Origin: Stentor coeruleus
Taxonomy: Eukaryota > Ciliophora > Heterotrichea > Heterotrichida > Stentoridae
Reading direction: 5' to 3'
Length of the DNA stretch: 23,153 nucleotides
NCBI GenBank assembly: GCA_001970955.1
Contig: MPUH01001134.1
Coordinates: 1-23,153, forward strand
Part shown: piece by piece, positions 1 through 7,061 of the stretch
Layout of the letters: the number at the start of each line of letters is the position of its first letter
Position numbering within the stretch: the first letter of the stretch is position 1
Made by a program: the position numbers and the translations under genes
The notes under the pieces: generated by a model
The model's database searches: none
What the model saw: the letters and a program-made list of their open reading frames with translations, nothing else
Told to the model about the DNA's origin: nothing

Positions 1-767
1 CTTCAGATAGTACTGTAAGAGTATGGAATCTGTTTGAGAAACGAAAAGAATCAGTGCTTCAAGGTCATACTTCTCCTGTCCAAAGTGTTTCAATAACAAG
101 CGATAATAAATTAATTGTATCAGGATCTGATGATAAGACTGTAAGAGTGTGGAATCTACTTGAAAAAAGACAAGAAATAATATTTCAAGGTCACACAAAA
201 GAAGTAAAAAGTATTGTAATAACAAGTGATAATAGATTTATAATATCAGGTTCTAATGATAATACTTTGAGAGTCTGGAACCTGCTTAAGAAACTACAAG
301 AAGTAGTGTTTGAAGGCCATACTTCTAATGTAAATAGTGTTAAAATAACAAGAGATAATCAGTTTGTTGTATCAGAATCTGATGATAATACTATAAGAGT
401 ATGGAATTTACTAGAGAAACGACAAGAAACAGTACTTCGAGGTCATACAAATAATGTAAATAGTGTTACAATCATTAACAACAATCGATTTGTGGTGTCA
501 GAATCCTCAGATAACACAATAAGAGTTTGGAATTTTCTTAATCAAAATATGGAAAGTATTGTTGTTGCACCTAATCATATATTTATTGAAGTTATTGCTA
601 GTAAGCTTGGAAATAAAGTTTATCTTAGTACTGGATTTGGAATTTCTATTTTGAATCTTGATGAAAAAGTAATATCCCATGAATTATTTTTCAAAAAAAA
701 ATTAGAAGAGTTTTTTAATGATAACTATTGCTGCGAAGAAGACTTATTACCAAAAATCACTAATTAA
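1..767 (+). CDS. WD40-repeat protein, 3' end (5' truncated by window)
   Basis: The reading frame is open from base 3 and continues to a TAA at 765-767, so the window starts inside the gene. No start codon can be assigned; the GTG at 54 lies inside a repeat and is not a start. The product carries WD40 blades in a period of about 42 residues, each with the signatures GHT...V.S (strand d/a) and SGS.D.T.RVWNL. Four blades are nearly intact, preceded by the end of a fifth. After the last blade there is a non-repeat C-terminal tail of about 75 residues ending in DLLPKITN. WD40 propellers are protein-interaction platforms. Blades this uniform, without a recognisable partner domain, allow no specific function to be named. 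In the last two complete blades the usual SGS becomes SES, suggesting recent drift. Stand-alone propeller, or the C-terminus of a larger NTPase-WD40 or F-box-WD40 protein, cannot be decided here. Confidence 0.9.
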   Translation, partial: SDSTVRVWNLFEKRKESVLQGHTSPVQSVSITSDNKLIVSGSDDKTVRVWNLLEKRQEIIFQGHTKEVKSIVITSDNRFIISGSNDNTLRVWNLLKKLQEVVFEGHTSNVNSVKITRDNQFVVSESDDNTIRVWNLLEKRQETVLRGHTNNVNSVTIINNNRFVVSESSDNTIRVWNFLNQNMESIVVAPNHIFIEVIASKLGNKVYLSTGFGISILNLDEKVISHELFFKKKLEEFFNDNYCCEEDLLPKITN

Positions 768-1149
768 TAAAGTTATAATTAGGTTATATAGTGATATATT
801 TATGTTCTTTAGTTTAAAATATGAATAATCAAATCGAAAGAACATATATTTTTATAAAGTCATAATATTTAATACTTTTACTATTCATTTGATATAGAGA
901 AAACTACAGAAAATGTTGTAATGAAAAATTTTTAAAAACTTTAAAAGATAGAAATACTGATTATTTGTAATCAAAAATAATGAAGTGATACTTATTAAAT
1001 TTTAGTTAGGAAAAATTAATACTTTATATAAAATTAATTTTTAACATAAAATACTCAATAGCGAAAGGGCTTCTGCTTATTGAAATGGAGAAAGTTAGAA
1101 GAAATTCACTTAACAACATATAAACCATTTTATTCATAAACTAACTAAT
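768..1149. other. Intergenic spacer between convergent genes
   Basis: The WD40 gene and the kinase gene end toward each other here, so this spacer should hold both 3' ends. It is extremely AT-rich. I see no ORF of note, no tRNA-like fold and no clear repeat. Confidence 0.6.
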
Positions 1150-2997
1150 TTAATTATTTATCCTACTTTTTGAATTTTCAATGGAAATAATATCCTCTAC
1201 GATTTTATTAAACTTAATTCTTTCATCTTTATTTTTTTTCAAGCATTCCTCAATAATATTTTTCTCTTTTCCATTGATTTTACTAAATGTCAGTCCTTCA
1301 AACTCATTTAATATTTTTATCAGCACCTCTTTATCTGTAGCATAAAATGGAAACTTTTCTTCAAGAACACGATAAAATGTTATACCATAAGACCACACAT
1401 CAGTCGAAAAATCAATATCTTGTTTTAACAGTTGTTCAAGAGATGCATACAATAGGGTGTAACCTTCTTGAAAATATTTTTTCTCACTAAAAGCAAGGCC
1501 GAAATCTATAATTTTAGGACAATGCATATCCCTTCCTGATAATAAAATATTTAAAGGCTTAATATCACAATGAATTATTTTATTTGTGTGTAACTTTTGA
1601 AGTGCAATTGCTACTTTTTTCATTATATTCAATTTGATATCAGGTTGCAAACTAGTAATATTCTTCTCCAGTGACCCTCCATCACAATATTCCATAACAA
1701 GACATAATTTGTTTTTAACTTCAAGAAGACCATAAGCTTTAATAATATATTGATCATTTACTTCATTTAATAAATTAAATTCGTGAACAATTCTCTTCCA
1801 TGTATTTGTATTTTTCTTATTTTTTAGATATTTGATAGCAACATTATTTGAATGATAAGTATTTTTAACAACTTTTCCAAATCCTCCTCTGTATATTAAT
1901 TCCATTTTATTTAAATCTTTTATCGCAAAGTCTTCGATTTTTAGTAAATTTTGAGGATATATATTATCGTATTCAGTATTAATAGCTGCTTTCATTTTAT
2001 TACTGATGAATGTTTTATAATCTTCAATATTTTCAAATTTGGTTTTTCTGCTTTTATAGTAATTCAATGTCTTAGTGAATTTCAATGCAAATTTAAAAAT
2101 ACTTGTTTCGTTTTTTTCGTTAACTGAAATCATAATCCAATCAAGTGGGAAATTTTCAAATACTATATCAATATTCCATAAACTAACCATAAAGTTTAGG
2201 ATTTTAATAAGCAAATCATTTTGAATGGTATATTTTTTTAATCTTACAATTATTGTATCAACAGGATTGTATTCGTATTCAAATGTTTCATCATTAAAAC
2301 TATCACTATCACACATTTCCCAGATATTTTGATCATTTTTTAAAATACCAATAACCTCTTCATCATTTTTTAATAATTCTGGACTGTTTTTATTATAATA
2401 TTTTTCAATATTATTTTCATCATAACTACTTTGATCAATGCTTGTACTGTCTGAAATCTTTTTTTTTTCTACTAAGTTATCTGAAGAATTTCTCCTTAAC
2501 TCTTTTTTTTCTATCCAGTTATCTAAAGTATTTTTCACAAACCTACTCTCATAGTCTAAAATGTTTTCTGAGTCAATTGTTCTTGTGAATTCTAAAAATT
2601 TTCTGAAAGATTTAATGGAATCATCTATTTTTCTATGAAAAGATCCTAAAAGGTTCTCTGGAGAGTATCCTTCACGATTTAAATAGTTTGAGTAATAAAT
2701 ATACTTTCCTTCATTATCATATTTTATTGACCCATCATCTAATACCAAATTCAATTTGTGAATCATTTCAAGTAATTTTTGTAGTTGACTAGGGTTTTGA
2801 TATTGTTTTTTAATGTTGGTGACACGGAATTTTATTGAGAGTTTGTAAAAGTGAATTCCTATCAAAAGTTCTTGGCATTCTTGAGGGATACTTGCACTAT
2901 TTAAGTGATATGAGAAATGGATTGAATCTCTTTCAAGAGTAATGTTCCCAAAATTATTCCTGAGCAGTTGGATAAAGATTTGATCGATTAAAGACAT
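1150..2997 (-). CDS. Protein kinase with long unrecognised N-terminal region
   Basis: A 615-residue protein with an ATG start. The kinase domain spans about residues 365-603. The Gly-rich loop reads YRGGFGKV (369-376), the ATP lysine is K389 in VAIKYL, the alpha-C glutamate is probably E406, the catalytic loop is HCDIKPLN (476-483), DFG is at 498-500, DVWSYG at 533-538, and the late arginine is R593. Active-site D478, K480, N483 and D498 are all present, so catalysis is plausible. Oddities are a tyrosine in place of the first loop glycine, Cys instead of Arg before the catalytic Asp (a non-RD kinase), and YASLEQL where APE is expected. The style resembles tyrosine-kinase-like/RIPK-type Ser/Thr kinases. 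Residues 1-360 contain a Ser/Asn/Lys-rich linker (about 165-240) but no domain I recognise. No transmembrane segment or signal peptide is evident. Confidence 0.93.
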   Translation of the reverse strand: MSLIDQIFIQLLRNNFGNITLERDSIHFSYHLNSASIPQECQELLIGIHFYKLSIKFRVTNIKKQYQNPSQLQKLLEMIHKLNLVLDDGSIKYDNEGKYIYYSNYLNREGYSPENLLGSFHRKIDDSIKSFRKFLEFTRTIDSENILDYESRFVKNTLDNWIEKKELRRNSSDNLVEKKKISDSTSIDQSSYDENNIEKYYNKNSPELLKNDEEVIGILKNDQNIWEMCDSDSFNDETFEYEYNPVDTIIVRLKKYTIQNDLLIKILNFMVSLWNIDIVFENFPLDWIMISVNEKNETSIFKFALKFTKTLNYYKSRKTKFENIEDYKTFISNKMKAAINTEYDNIYPQNLLKIEDFAIKDLNKMELIYRGGFGKVVKNTYHSNNVAIKYLKNKKNTNTWKRIVHEFNLLNEVNDQYIIKAYGLLEVKNKLCLVMEYCDGGSLEKNITSLQPDIKLNIMKKVAIALQKLHTNKIIHCDIKPLNILLSGRDMHCPKIIDFGLAFSEKKYFQEGYTLLYASLEQLLKQDIDFSTDVWSYGITFYRVLEEKFPFYATDKEVLIKILNEFEGLTFSKINGKEKNIIEECLKKNKDERIKFNKIVEDIISIENSKSRINN

Positions 2998-4023
2998 ATT
3001 ATTATAGATGATTTTGTTTTATTCTGAATTATTTATCATTTTTCGTTGCATTCAATTTTTTTGTTTGTTTTGGAAGTACTAGTAAGCTATAAAAAGGACA
3101 AGTTATCTGAGTATTGTATGTTATAGATAAGGGAGAGTATTATTAGCTGATGGACTTTAGATTTTAGGGATATTAATTTGTGAATTTACAAATAATCAAT
3201 GTAGATTGAGGCTTATTATTGTAGTTTATGAAAGAAAATAAGTTTAGAGAGGAGATGATAAGTTTGCAGAAGAGATTATGAGATTTTTTAAAACAAATAT
3301 TTTTCAAGAACAGAAATAGTGAAAAAATATCAAATATCAAAGCCAACCAGGATTAGAGTTTACAATAGAGAACACTAGTTTTGTAAATTATGATATATAT
3401 TTCTTTTATTCTTATGCGCTTATGGTATTACGAGATAATAAAATTACTTTAAAACTTTTTTTATTTCTAACACGTAGGATTATTTTTTTGAATTAATTTC
3501 GAAAGGAAGTTGTTGTATATTTAATTATTTACTTACAAATTAAATATAAAGTAATCATGATAGAGTATGCTTGAAATTAATAACTTTTTCTTATATAGTT
3601 TATACAATATTTTTTTTGATAATTATAGATAGGACTTATAAGTATAAAAAGTTATAGAACAATTAGAATCTAGTTTATTAGAAGATTTTTTTTTTGAATA
3701 TTTATTCAGCTTAAAGAAATGATTTTGATAATTCAGCTTATATAGCTTAGGCAGTCTCATCAGTCCATTCAATTCTCTGTTTAGCTTAAGCATCAAAAAA
3801 TTATTGTTTAAGTGATAATATAATAATAATACCAGGGAAAATCGAATTGTATTTATCTTTTTGAATACACTTCATAACAAAGCTAGGCTTCTAATCCAAA
3901 TTAAATTAAAAATGCATATTTTCCAGTTTTATGATACAATCTTAGAGAAAACCTGGAATAAAAACTTTAATACAAGAATTCATTTATATACTCTTTTAAG
4001 ACTTAAAACTAACTTTCTTATTC
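2998..4023. other. Gene-poor spacer with possible relic
   Basis: About 1 kb between the kinase start and the 3' end of the small secreted-protein gene, both on the minus strand. No intact gene is visible. A possible decayed coding fragment is listed separately at 3143-3496. A 67-codon plus-strand ORF beginning at 3861 runs partly into the antisense of the next gene and looks like chance. The rest is AT-rich with poly-T runs (for example near 3690). Confidence 0.5.
3143..3496 (+). pseudogene. Possible decayed coding fragment with in-frame stops
   Basis: One plus-strand frame reads as protein-like sequence over 118 codons but is broken by TAG (3158), TAA (3239), TAG (3245), TAG (3317) and TGA (3320), and closes with TAA at 3494. 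The segments between stops look like a folded protein, for example ILICEFTNNQ followed by RLRLIIVVYERK and then RGDDKFAEEIMRFFKTNIF. A further protein-like piece in another frame lies just upstream (about 3064-3140). All breaks are at codons one C-to-T step from CAA, CAG or CGA. I do not recognise the family. In DNA this AT-rich, open stretches of 26-57 codons occur by chance, so the claim rests mainly on residue composition. Confidence 0.3.
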
Positions 4024-4428
4024 TTAAAGATCATAATCATACTGCCAGCAAGCAAGTGAGCTAAAGTCATGCCTATGAAGTGTTACTTGATCAGTGTAAG
4101 CACCTTTTTCAGCTGGAGCTTGAATAGAAATAGTAAAGTTTGCTTGAGTATTCTTTGGATATTCCTTTTCAACAGTTTGGTAAGTATAATGCCAGAATCC
4201 TCTATTAAGTCTTGTAGCAAAATACAGTTGTTCAACATACTCTTTTTCAACAAATACTCCAGTCATGAGAATGGTGTACTGCTGTGTTCTTATTATAGGC
4301 CAAGGTGTGACAGTGAAGCTTTGAACATTGTAGTTGCTATTCTTATCACACGATTCTCCAACTGTAGCAGATAATTGACTTCCAGCATAAGCACAAGCTA
4401 TTATCATGATAAGCAGAATGCCTTTCAT
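4024..4428 (-). CDS. Small secreted protein resembling an ML (MD-2/GM2-activator) lipid-binding domain
   Basis: A 134-residue protein with a typical signal peptide (MKGILLIMIIACAYA, cleavage around residue 15-16) followed by a single compact domain. The mature part begins with a Cys (C27), continues with a beta-rich pattern of alternating hydrophobic residues, contains TPWP (41-44) and ends with a second Cys (C127, ACWQY). Size, signal peptide, proline motif after the second strand and terminal Cys fit ML/NPC2/GM2A-type lipid-recognition proteins, which bind lipids in secretory or lysosomal compartments. The match is by pattern only; another small beta-sandwich secreted protein is possible. 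The start is the first ATG and directly opens the signal peptide. Its upstream region holds an exact 18-nt direct repeat (listed separately). Confidence 0.75.
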   Translation of the reverse strand: MKGILLIMIIACAYAGSQLSATVGESCDKNSNYNVQSFTVTPWPIIRTQQYTILMTGVFVEKEYVEQLYFATRLNRGFWHYTYQTVEKEYPKNTQANFTISIQAPAEKGAYTDQVTLHRHDFSSLACWQYDYDL

Positions 4429-4830
4429 ATTTATTCACCACATTACATATAAAAAATAAGACATGGTAAAAATAGTTTATGTTTACAATTTTCAAGCAGG
4501 TATAGATAAAAACAATGAGATAAAAATATGTATTTATATATTAGATTTTAATATAATTATTAATATCCTTGAATGTTTTTAATTTGCGAATATTTTTTTG
4601 ATTCAGTTGGTTTTTTTTAGTTTTGATAAAAACAATGAGATAGTCGTTCTAATTTGCAAAATGGAAAAATGATTTCTAAATATATTTTCGGTAAAACTTT
4701 AACAGTATTGACAAAATGATGACATATAAATGATTATTTTATGTTTACTAAATTTTTATCCATCAAAAGTTTCATAGTTTTGATAAATATCATTTAGTAA
4801 TATAAGGCCTTTTAAAAATATTTATCTAGT
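4429..4830. other. Intergenic spacer, upstream of the secreted-protein gene
   Basis: This 402-bp AT-rich stretch lies upstream of the small secreted-protein gene and downstream of the CCDC13-like gene, both on the minus strand, so it should contain the promoter of the former and the 3' end of the latter. The only structure I see is the 18-nt direct repeat at 4505 and 4625. Confidence 0.6.
4505..4642. repeat. Exact 18-nt direct repeat pair, 120 bp apart
   Basis: The sequence gataaaaacaatgagata occurs at 4505-4522 and again, exactly, at 4625-4642. Both copies sit 77-214 bp upstream of the start codon of the secreted-protein gene (minus strand). They could be a regulatory element or the remnant of a local duplication. 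The A-rich composition lowers significance, but the central caatgag is not low-complexity. Confidence 0.6.
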
Positions 4831-6180
4831 TTAATTTTCTTTTGGTTTACGATATTTTCCTAGTTCTTCAGTAAGTTCATTTACTTTGTTACGAAGCCGA
4901 GCATTCTGACTAGATAAATCTTTAATAAGCTTAGCATCTTCTGAATTTGCTGATTTTTTTTCAGTATCTTTCAATCTTTTTATCTCACCTTCTAAGTTTT
5001 GAATTTTTTGTTTGTATTCAACTTCATTCTGCATATCATCTTCCTCACCAACATTTTTGAACATTTCAATAATTTTATTTTTTTCATCAAGTTCTTGTTG
5101 CATTTGATGTAAGGTTTGATGAAGATTAGCTATTTGCCATTTAAGTTCGGCTGCCTCTTTATTATTGTTGCTGATTGGCTCTAACCTTGCATAACCTTTA
5201 CTTTTTCTTAATCTTTCTATCTCATTTTTTAATTCAGCAATAAACTTATCATCATTTTCAGTTTTATCAAGCAGAGTTTTTATCTGAACCTTATGAGTCT
5301 CTCTTATTTCTTTATTTTCTTTTTCCAAAGCAACAAGTCGACTTGAGTATCCTTGCGATTTTTTCTTATGTTTATCAAGTTCTTCTTTCGTTTTATTCAA
5401 CTGTTCTTGCAAGCCTAAAATTTCTTTTCTTCTTTCATCAGCAGTTCCTTCAACCCTTATCGTATTTTGCGCTGTCATTGGAGGTTCTTCAGTTTTTTTT
5501 CCAATTTGTCTTTTTAAATCATTAATTCTAGATTTAAGTAACTCAATTTGTTGTGCTCTTCCTTTCCATGTTTCATTTTTACTAAGCGCATCCAAATTTT
5601 CAAACTCACCAACTTCTCTTTTAAGTAAATTCTTAGCTTTTTTTAAATCAGCTTTAGTACTCATATGTTTTGCTTGTAATTCTTGTAATGATTTTTCTAA
5701 ACCTTGAATTTTTCTTTCACTCGCATCCTCTTTTACAGCATTTTTACTCCATCCTTTTGTATTTTCTTTTTTCATCGCATCTTCACGTAGACGATTTACT
5801 TCTTCCATTGCCCGGGCTGCACGATTTTTTTCACTTTCTAGAGCTACTTGTAAAGTTCTAACTTTTTTCGCTAATTCCATGAGTTTCTGATCTCGAAAGT
5901 CCCCCCCATATTCATATTCTTCTGGTTCAGGCTTAGCATAACCTAAAACACTACGTAAAGAATCGATTTCTTTTTCTTTGTCTACTACTTGCTGGACAAG
6001 AAGTTTTACCTTTGTCTGTAGCTTTACGTTGTCATTGGAATATGCTGAAAAAGGTGCTTCTTGAATTTGTTCATCTGATGAACTACCTGATTCTTCTAAT
6101 ATTGTACCTCGATGATGCTTTAGTTTTTTTTCAAATGCATCAATATCTCGCATTCCACTATCTTCATCATCACTACTCAT
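4831..6180 (-). CDS. CCDC13: CCDC13-like coiled-coil protein (centriolar satellite/cilium)
   Basis: A 449-residue, almost entirely coiled-coil protein with an acidic, Ser-rich start (MSSDDEDSGM). The family call rests on a non-heptad landmark, REVGEFENLDALS followed by ETWKGRAQQI (about residues 188-212), matching the EVGE...W+GRAQQI block I remember from CCDC13 proteins. It is followed by a DERRKEILGLQEQL helix and a TLLDKTENDDKFIAELKNEI segment (about 302-321) that also fit. Vertebrate CCDC13 is a centriolar-satellite protein needed for normal cilium formation; a ciliary or basal-body role here is inferred. The protein is shorter than vertebrate CCDC13 (about 700 residues). The gene starts 38 bp downstream of the Rab11 stop on the same strand. 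Generic coiled-coil similarity could mislead, hence the reduced confidence. Confidence 0.75.
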   Translation of the reverse strand: MSSDDEDSGMRDIDAFEKKLKHHRGTILEESGSSSDEQIQEAPFSAYSNDNVKLQTKVKLLVQQVVDKEKEIDSLRSVLGYAKPEPEEYEYGGDFRDQKLMELAKKVRTLQVALESEKNRAARAMEEVNRLREDAMKKENTKGWSKNAVKEDASERKIQGLEKSLQELQAKHMSTKADLKKAKNLLKREVGEFENLDALSKNETWKGRAQQIELLKSRINDLKRQIGKKTEEPPMTAQNTIRVEGTADERRKEILGLQEQLNKTKEELDKHKKKSQGYSSRLVALEKENKEIRETHKVQIKTLLDKTENDDKFIAELKNEIERLRKSKGYARLEPISNNNKEAAELKWQIANLHQTLHQMQQELDEKNKIIEMFKNVGEEDDMQNEVEYKQKIQNLEGEIKRLKDTEKKSANSEDAKLIKDLSSQNARLRNKVNELTEELGKYRKPKEN

Positions 6181-6218
6181 TAATGCTTATAACTATTATT
6201 TGATAAACTTCATAAAAC

Positions 6219-6860
6219 CTAATTTTGATTGCAGCAATTCAGCTTTTTCTTTTTTTCAGAGTTGAGTTTGACTGTCTTAGTCGTGTCAACTTTTTGAGTT
6301 TCAGAAACCTGATCAAAGTATGGGTCATTAACTCTGGCTATGCCAACAAGAAGCTCTTCAAATACCTTCTCCACATTGGTAGCTGCGAGCGCGCTTGTTT
6401 CAAAATAAGGTATTTTTTGCTGAACTGCATATTTCAAAGCTTCATCTGTTGGAACCTCACGCATATAAGCTAAATCAGACTTGTTCCCAACCAGTATTAT
6501 GCAAACTTCTGGTTTAGTGAATGCACGAACCTCGTTCAACCATCTATCTAAGTTCTCAAAAGTCTGCTTTTTGGATATATCAAAAACTAAAAGAGCTCCC
6601 ATAGCTCCTTTGTAGTATGATGAAGTTATGGCTCTAAATCTTTCTTGTCCAGCAGTGTCCCAAATTTGAGCCTTGATAGTTTTATTATTAGATGTTATGC
6701 ACTTGGTGGCAAATTCTACTCCAATCGTAGCTTTACTTTCTAAATTAAACTCGTTTTTCGTGAACCGAGATAGCATATTACTCTTTCCAACACCACTTTC
6801 TCCTATAAGTACGATCTTGAATAGATAGTCGTATTGCTCTTCATCGATGATACCCGCCAT
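6219..6860 (-). CDS. RAB11: Rab11 family small GTPase
   Basis: A 213-residue complete Rab. Motifs in order: P-loop GESGVGKS (20-27), switch I with TIGVEFA (45-51), switch [15 protein letters not shown] (67-79), NKSD (126-129), ETSAL (154-158), and a C-terminal CCNQN, a CCxxx double-geranylgeranylation end like the CCQNI of Rab11. The [11 protein letters not shown] start, [32 protein letters not shown] and the V.T.EA block are Rab11 hallmarks. Rab11 directs recycling-endosome and exocytic traffic, including membrane delivery to cilia. All guanine-binding residues are intact, so it should be an active switch. It is divergent from CCDC39, with about 200 bp between start codons. Confidence 0.96.
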   Translation of the reverse strand: MAGIIDEEQYDYLFKIVLIGESGVGKSNMLSRFTKNEFNLESKATIGVEFATKCITSNNKTIKAQIWDTAGQERFRAITSSYYKGAMGALLVFDISKKQTFENLDRWLNEVRAFTKPEVCIILVGNKSDLAYMREVPTDEALKYAVQQKIPYFETSALAATNVEKVFEELLVGIARVNDPYFDQVSETQKVDTTKTVKLNSEKKKKLNCCNQN

Positions 6861-7061
6861 GCTTTTATATTTAGCTTTTAAGATAATTAGGGATTTTAAC
6901 TCATGAGATTTACCCTCGAAAAAACAACTTGAGTTTTATTTCTTGGTCTTATTATTTTTTCTATTACTAAAGGTTTAAAATTTACGATATTCCGACAAGA
7001 AAACCTATTGATTTTCTTTATTTTCCCATGATATAACCCCCACCAGTCACTCTTCATAAAT
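6861..7061. promoter_or_regulatory. Putative bidirectional promoter, Rab11 / CCDC39
   Basis: Only 201 bp separate the start codons of two divergently oriented genes, so both promoters and 5' UTRs must fit here. The stretch is AT-rich with a short GC-richer patch just before the CCDC39 start (about 7036-7050, accccccaccagtcac-like). I cannot identify a defined core promoter element. Confidence 0.45.

Noticed and set aside
3861..4064. 67-codon plus-strand ORF
   Set aside because: It partly overlaps the antisense of the secreted-protein gene, shows no domain and has a length expected by chance at this AT content.
4069..4374. 101-codon plus-strand ORF
   Set aside because: It is antisense to the secreted-protein gene, which has a signal peptide and a sensible domain pattern; the plus-strand translation looks like a shadow.
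5343..6203. Three plus-strand ORFs of 60-63 codons
   Set aside because: They are antisense to the CCDC13-like coiled coil and have the same Phe/Leu/His-rich shadow composition.
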